Positions 59,956 through 64,000 of a DNA stretch of 64,000 nucleotides are shown here, piece after piece. The stretch is from Cryptomeria japonica (taxonomy: Eukaryota; Streptophyta; Pinopsida; Cupressales; Cupressaceae). The notes beneath the pieces are model-generated. The model was not told the origin of the DNA and searched no databases. It saw nothing but the letters and a program-made list of their open reading frames with translations. Made by a program: the position numbers and the translations under genes. Position 1 is the first letter of the stretch, and each line of letters starts with the position of its first letter. The stretch covers positions 23,210,406-23,274,405 of the forward strand of contig NC_081409.1 in NCBI RefSeq assembly GCF_030272615.1, given 5' to 3'.

Positions 59956-61938
59956 ATGGCACCCAAGATCCAAGATCCCACAGTTGTCAAGAATGTCGAG
60001 AAGCCCTCACTGAAATACACTTTGACTCCTAAAGTCGCCTCTAAACCGGATGACAAAATTGCCTTTTCACTCATCCCGGATCGAGTCTTGTTAGTCGAAG
60101 ATGTTATATTCTTCACCAAATGTCGTGTTGAAGAACTTGGTCATGTTGAGATAAGTGACACATATGATGAGCTATGTACTGATGGAAAAATGGATAGCAA
60201 GTATGAACACATCAAGATCAAAGGATTAACTGAAGCCCTAACCTATCCTCGTGTGTTCAAACCCCAGTGGGTTAAGTTTGTTTTGAGTAGAGTTCATGAT
60301 GATTTCATGTGGCTAGAAGAGAAACCATTCAAAATCACCAAGGAAATCATTCATGTGATCACTGGGTATCCTATCTATGATCATGCACGAGCACAAAAAA
60401 TGATATCACAGAAGGAGTTAATCAGTTTAAATGGAGTAGAATTTGATTACTGAGGATTGAAACTGAACAATGTCACTGATGCAGAACTCAAGTTTGCCAT
60501 TAGAGTAATTGGTTACTGTTTCTTCCAATCAGCAAGGGAAAACAATGTACCCTATTCAGTAGTTGACTTAGCTTATAAAATAGTGAAAAAGGGAATGAAA
60601 GTTGATTTATGTGAAGTGCTATTGAAGAACTTGTTTGAGAACCTGAACACAATAAGGAAGCCGAAAAAGAACAACTCGGCAAATACACTGAAGTTTGGTT
60701 CACTTCTTGTATGCATGTTTTTCTACTTTGAGAAATTCTTTCCCTCAGCCAGTAAAGTAGTTTGGGAGCTACACCGACCAATCACCCATCAAATTAATGA
60801 TTTTATCAAGAAGTTGAGAGATAATTTTAATGATATCATGGATGACTACTTCAGCAAATTTCAAGAGAAGATGCACAACAGGTACCGGATTCCACCACAG
60901 CTGGTAGAGAAATATAAGGATGATATATGCTTTGAGGTAGACACCGATTATTGTTATGTGAATGCTGTGGAACCAAGGACTCAATATTTGCCACCAATGG
61001 GTTATGAGATTGACTATGATATCACACAACAACAAATTGATGCATTCCTTACATTGCCAAGGCATGCTACTGAGCTGAGATATGGAACTTATGAAGAAGT
61101 TAAGGAAAAAGTTAAAATGAGCATTGTAGTACCCAAAGCTACAAGAAAGGCTACAAAAATGATAAAGGTTCTAACAGAGAAATTCAGAGAAGACTCTTCC
61201 TCTACACATGTCAAAGGCACTCTTGCCATTATCGAAGAGGAATCAGAAGCTCAAGAGGCAGAAATAACATTGAGTACCGAGTTGCCTAAGGGTAAAGTGT
61301 TGAAAAGAAAGAAACTGGACACTACAAAGGCCCTATCGACTCCACCTCCAACAAAGAGTCCTAATACAAGAGCATCAACTGCATCACTGAGTAAGAAAAA
61401 AAAGAGTGTTACTATTCCCAAGGTAACCAAGACCTACAAGAAATCTACTTGGAGACTCATTCTGGCAAAAGAGTCTAGTGATACAAAATCTGAAGATGCA
61501 AACAAATTCTAGATTGTAAAGAGCAAGAAGGTAAATATTCATAGTGTTGAAAACTTTTGTGCCAATCTAAAAGAATATGGTGGATTTGGAGGATTTAGAT
61601 ATGTCAAGTATGAGACTAGGAATAATGATGAGAAGCGACAAATTGAAGAAGCTATCATCTGCACATTTCTAAAGTTTCGGCTAGCTCCATTAGAACTAGT
61701 AAAGTCACTTCCAAATGAACTTTACTTGCATATTGATAATAGGTGGAAATATGCCATGGACTCAGAGAAACAAATTAGAGAAAGAAGTCTAGTCCATCTA
61801 TTTCCTGATATGTCTGTAGCAGAAATAAAGGAACATTTGACAACCTACAATTCAAATTTTTTTGTCAAACAAAGAGCCTTAAAACTGCTGAATGGGCTAT
61901 ACATTGATGTAGAAAAGGAGACAAAAGTAAAATGGTAG
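59956..61938 (+). CDS. Second ORF of the element, unknown (two in-frame stops)
   Basis: A single frame of 661 codons from ATG 59,956 to TAG 61,936, broken only by TGA at 60,451 and TAG at 61,510. The first ~390 residues look globular, with FKITKEIIHVITGYPIYD and CMFFYFEKFFPSASKVVWEL. Residues ~430-520 are a basic, Ser/Thr/Lys-rich disordered segment. A C-terminal acidic/helical part ends LLNGLYIDVEKETKVKW. There are no protease, RT, RNase H or integrase motifs. It faintly resembles plant transposon-associated proteins of unknown function, but I cannot name a family. A Gypsy LTR follows two bases after the stop, so the original 3' context is lost. Confidence 0.65.
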
Positions 61939-61939
61939 G

Positions 61940-62705
61940 TGTATATGGTGAAAATGGATAACAATAATAATAATATTGAAAGGCTAAATAGATTCAACCA
62001 CAAAACCCTAGCCTAACAACAACAAAGATCCACCATAACATATGAAGATTACCTAAAACAATGCAAATCAAATGAAATCACAAAGATTATACCATCACAT
62101 GTCCAATAGGGTTTGGATCTCCATTCTTCCTATCTCCATTGATCTTGCTTGATATATTTGCTCTCAGATTTTATGTGCACAAGAGCTCAACAAAGAACGG
62201 AATGTGGTTGCAAGTAGGATCGTAGTGTAATCGAGTCCTTAAGATGATTCATTAGGGTTTGATAATGAAGGAAGCATCTCCTTATATAGAAGACACTATA
62301 TAAAATGGAGGGATAAGCTTGAGAGGTGTAAAAGGAGGTCGGCTATGATTAGAGGGTAGGTAAAAGAAATAATAAAATAATGAAAGGGGTAGGTAGTGTA
62401 GGAATTAAGAGATGAATGACATGTGTCATGGGTAGAAAAAGCTAATGAATTAATTAAATAAATAAAGATTTATTTAATTAATAGAAGAAGTGGGATAATT
62501 AAATAAATAAAATATTTATTTAATTTAGGAAAATGATAATTTAAATAAATAAAGGTATTTATTTGAATGAGAAATAAGGCTAGAAGAGGATAAATGAATT
62601 AATTAAATAAATAAAGATTTATTTAATTAATAGAAGAATTAGGCTTAGATAATTAAATAAATAAAATATTTATTTAATTAGACTGGACAATTTTGGGTGT
62701 CTACA
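61940..62705 (-). mobile_element. 3' LTR of a minus-strand Gypsy element (766 bp)
   Basis: Minus strand: polypurine tract AAAAGAGGGGCAAAA (62,720-62,706), then TGTAGACACCCAAAATTG (from 62,705) to ..CACCATATACA (61,940), with TGTA..TACA ends. This is the usual Ty3/Gypsy junction. The internal domain lies to the right. Two ~85-bp AT-rich units (62,444-62,525 and 62,592-62,681), each containing AAATAAATAAA..TTTATTTAATT palindromes, repeat 147 bp apart. Confidence 0.82.
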
Positions 62706-62720
62706 TTTTGCCCCTCTTTT
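62706..62720 (-). other. Polypurine tract
   Basis: AAAAGAGGGGCAAAA on the minus strand, abutting the LTR start; it primes plus-strand synthesis in Gypsy elements. Confidence 0.85.
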
Positions 62721-63050
62721 AGACAATGCGGCTTGTCGCGTTGTTTCAAAGAAGATAAGATGAACTGATACAAAGTTGCCCCAAGATGGAATGATATGCC
62801 CCCTTGAGAGATTGGATGAAAATGTCTGAAAAGATTGCAGACAATCTCTCGATAAGAAAGAAAGGCTAGAATAGACTGATCGGATAAAGTGACAGAGTCA
62901 TGGGATAATGAAGACTGACTCGGGAAACGAGGGCTAGGGGTAGGGTAGTCTATAAGATAGACCACGGGGGAAAATACATCCTCATTATCATCCACACATC
63001 CATGAGAGCAGAGTGCAGAGCGAAAAATAGAGTAGTAGCAGTTAGCAGCG
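62721..63050 (+). promoter_or_regulatory. Upstream/leader region of the PMD-like gene
   Basis: Lies between the Gypsy polypurine tract and the gene's ATG. No clear TATA box was seen; GAGAGCAGAGTGCAGAGCGA (63,004) resembles the leader at 59,759. If the gene is expressed, its promoter is probably here or in the antisense strand of the LTR. Confidence 0.35.
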
Positions 63051-64000
63051 ATGGCTTTCATTCATAGATTCAACTGCGTTTGCCGATTTCAGAGGCCAGC
63101 GGAGGTAGGAGAGCCGGTAAGTACCACCAAACCTCCTCGTACTTTGACGCATTTAATATTGTCATTAATGCATGGTAGATAGGGCAATAAATGCGCTTAG
63201 ACTAGGGTCCAAAAAATGTCCAAAAACATCCAGGCGCGTCTGCGTTGGTGAGGTGCGTCTGCGTTTGTGCCAGGCGCATCTCTGCTTGAAACCGCGTCTG
63301 TGTCGAATGCGGCCGCGTTTGTGATGTTCAGGCACATTTGTGCCAAGAATGCATGTCTGTGTCGCCCAGGCGCGTCTGTGCAGTCTTTGAGCGCGTTTAT
63401 GTCAGGTAAGCGCATTTGTGTTTAAAAAGTGTGAAGTTTTGTCTTCTAGGTCAAATCGGTAGTTCTGTGATGAACATATGCTGTCGATTGGATAAGCTAC
63501 TGAGAGGATACACTCAAGCAGGTCCTCTAGGGAAGACTAGGATAGATCAAGGCACTTTGTGATGAATAGTGAGTACCAAGATATAGTACTTTGTGATGAA
63601 CAGGGAGTACTAAAATATGAGCAACACTTTGTGATGAACAGTGAGTGCAAATGTGAGCAACACTTTGTGATGAACAGGGAGTGCCACACACGTAGTACTT
63701 TGTGATGAACAGGGAGTACTACTAGGATAGAAGCAACACTTTGTGATGAATAGTGAGTGTCACTAGGATAGAAGGCCATATGCATTTAGATAAAAAGTAG
63801 CATTTTATGATAAACAGGGAATGCCACTATGACTGACATGATTGATTTGCTTGACTGCAGGAGTATTTGCCGATGCTGGAGTCACGGGAGAGATTCCCAT
63901 CTACTCAGAGATTGCAACTTGAGCTAACAGCCGAGGAGCGAGCTGCTATCAAGGTGATGGGATTGAGACATGTTCTATATGTGCCTGAGTTTTGGGCAAA
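63051..64000 (+). CDS. Plant mobile domain (PMD, MAIN-like) protein, 5' part, spliced
   Basis: Exon 1 is 63,051-63,116, ATG plus 21 codons, ending CCG|GTAAGT, a consensus donor. Exon 2 starts at 63,861 after TTGACTGCAG and stays open to the window end in phase 0. It reads LELTAEERAAIKVMGL and HVLYVPEFWA. This resembles the opening of plant mobile domains (also annotated as aminotransferase-like or phosphatase-7 long-form-like), found in MAIN/MAIL proteins and in some Gypsy and Mutator elements. It lies antisense to the Gypsy element whose 3' LTR is at 61,940-62,705. The diagnostic ERW..ETHTFH motif would lie beyond the window. Confidence 0.6.
63228..63425. repeat. GC-rich minisatellite in the intron
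   Basis: About ten imperfect copies of GGCGCGTCTGTGT(C/T)G-type units, rich in CpG, in an otherwise AT-rich region. Confidence 0.8.
63548..63830. repeat. ACTTTGTGATGAACAGGGAGTA minisatellite in the intron
   Basis: Seven copies of CACTTTGTGATGAACAGGGA with spacers of variable length, near 63,553, 63,589, 63,626, 63,660, 63,695, 63,737 and 63,798; the last is diverged (CATTTTATGATAAACAGGGA). Confidence 0.88.

Noticed and set aside
62678-63061. 127-codon minus-strand ORF opposite the PMD-like leader
   Set aside because: It runs through the polypurine tract into the LTR and shows no Gypsy protein motif; probably chance.

Overview
This window looks like an intergenic tract of a very large, repeat-rich plant genome, most probably a gymnosperm. 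The organism is inferred from the nested, worn LTR retrotransposons and their very long LTRs, the low GC, and tRNA-iMet-type primer sites (TGGTATCAGAGC); no species marker was seen. I find no intact host gene. Nearly everything is a transposable element inserted into another, with at least four generations of nesting that can be ordered from target-site duplications (TSDs) and reconstructed empty sites.

Oldest layer (1-9,243, 17,018-18,661 and 55,211-56,847): a Copia-derived repeat family with degenerate RNase H, a short LTR, an exon-like segment behind a good splice acceptor, arrays of a degenerate ~245-bp unit, and a broken gag-protease. It occurs as a 3.3-kb direct duplication (1,435-4,719 and 5,898-9,243) and as a third copy split by a later 36.5-kb insertion. 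Between these lie fragments of two opposed Copia elements (10,265-12,281) and a minus-strand Ty3/Gypsy element (12,282-17,017) with recognisable gag, protease, RT, RNase H and integrase, all broken.

Middle layer (18,662-55,205): one composite Ty3/Gypsy insertion bounded by the TSD AGTTG. It has three copies (A, B, C) of an unusually long LTR (about 3-3.8 kb), two primer sites and one decayed internal domain (gag, integrase, chromodomain-like tail; no RT seen). LTRs B and C share an identical-site 911-bp solo LTR that A lacks, suggesting duplication by unequal exchange.

Inside LTR A sits the most interesting object: a 22.3-kb DNA transposon (19,110-41,411) with terminal inverted repeats, a 4-bp TSD (ATAC), and an empty site that can be reconstructed from LTRs B and C. 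It carries a broken transposase resembling the Sola superfamily, a minus-strand accessory gene whose clear small exons are all phase 0, a decayed PPR gene, a gag-protease-only Copia element, a 9-copy ~359-bp satellite, a palindromic ~20-bp satellite and large CT/GA tracts.

Right layer (56,848-64,000): an LTR element with a coiled-coil, multi-zinc-knuckle gag and a second, unrecognised 661-codon ORF (two stops), interrupted by a minus-strand Gypsy LTR. Beside that LTR, antisense to the Gypsy element, starts a spliced gene whose second exon resembles a plant mobile domain (PMD/MAIN-like) protein; it runs off the window.
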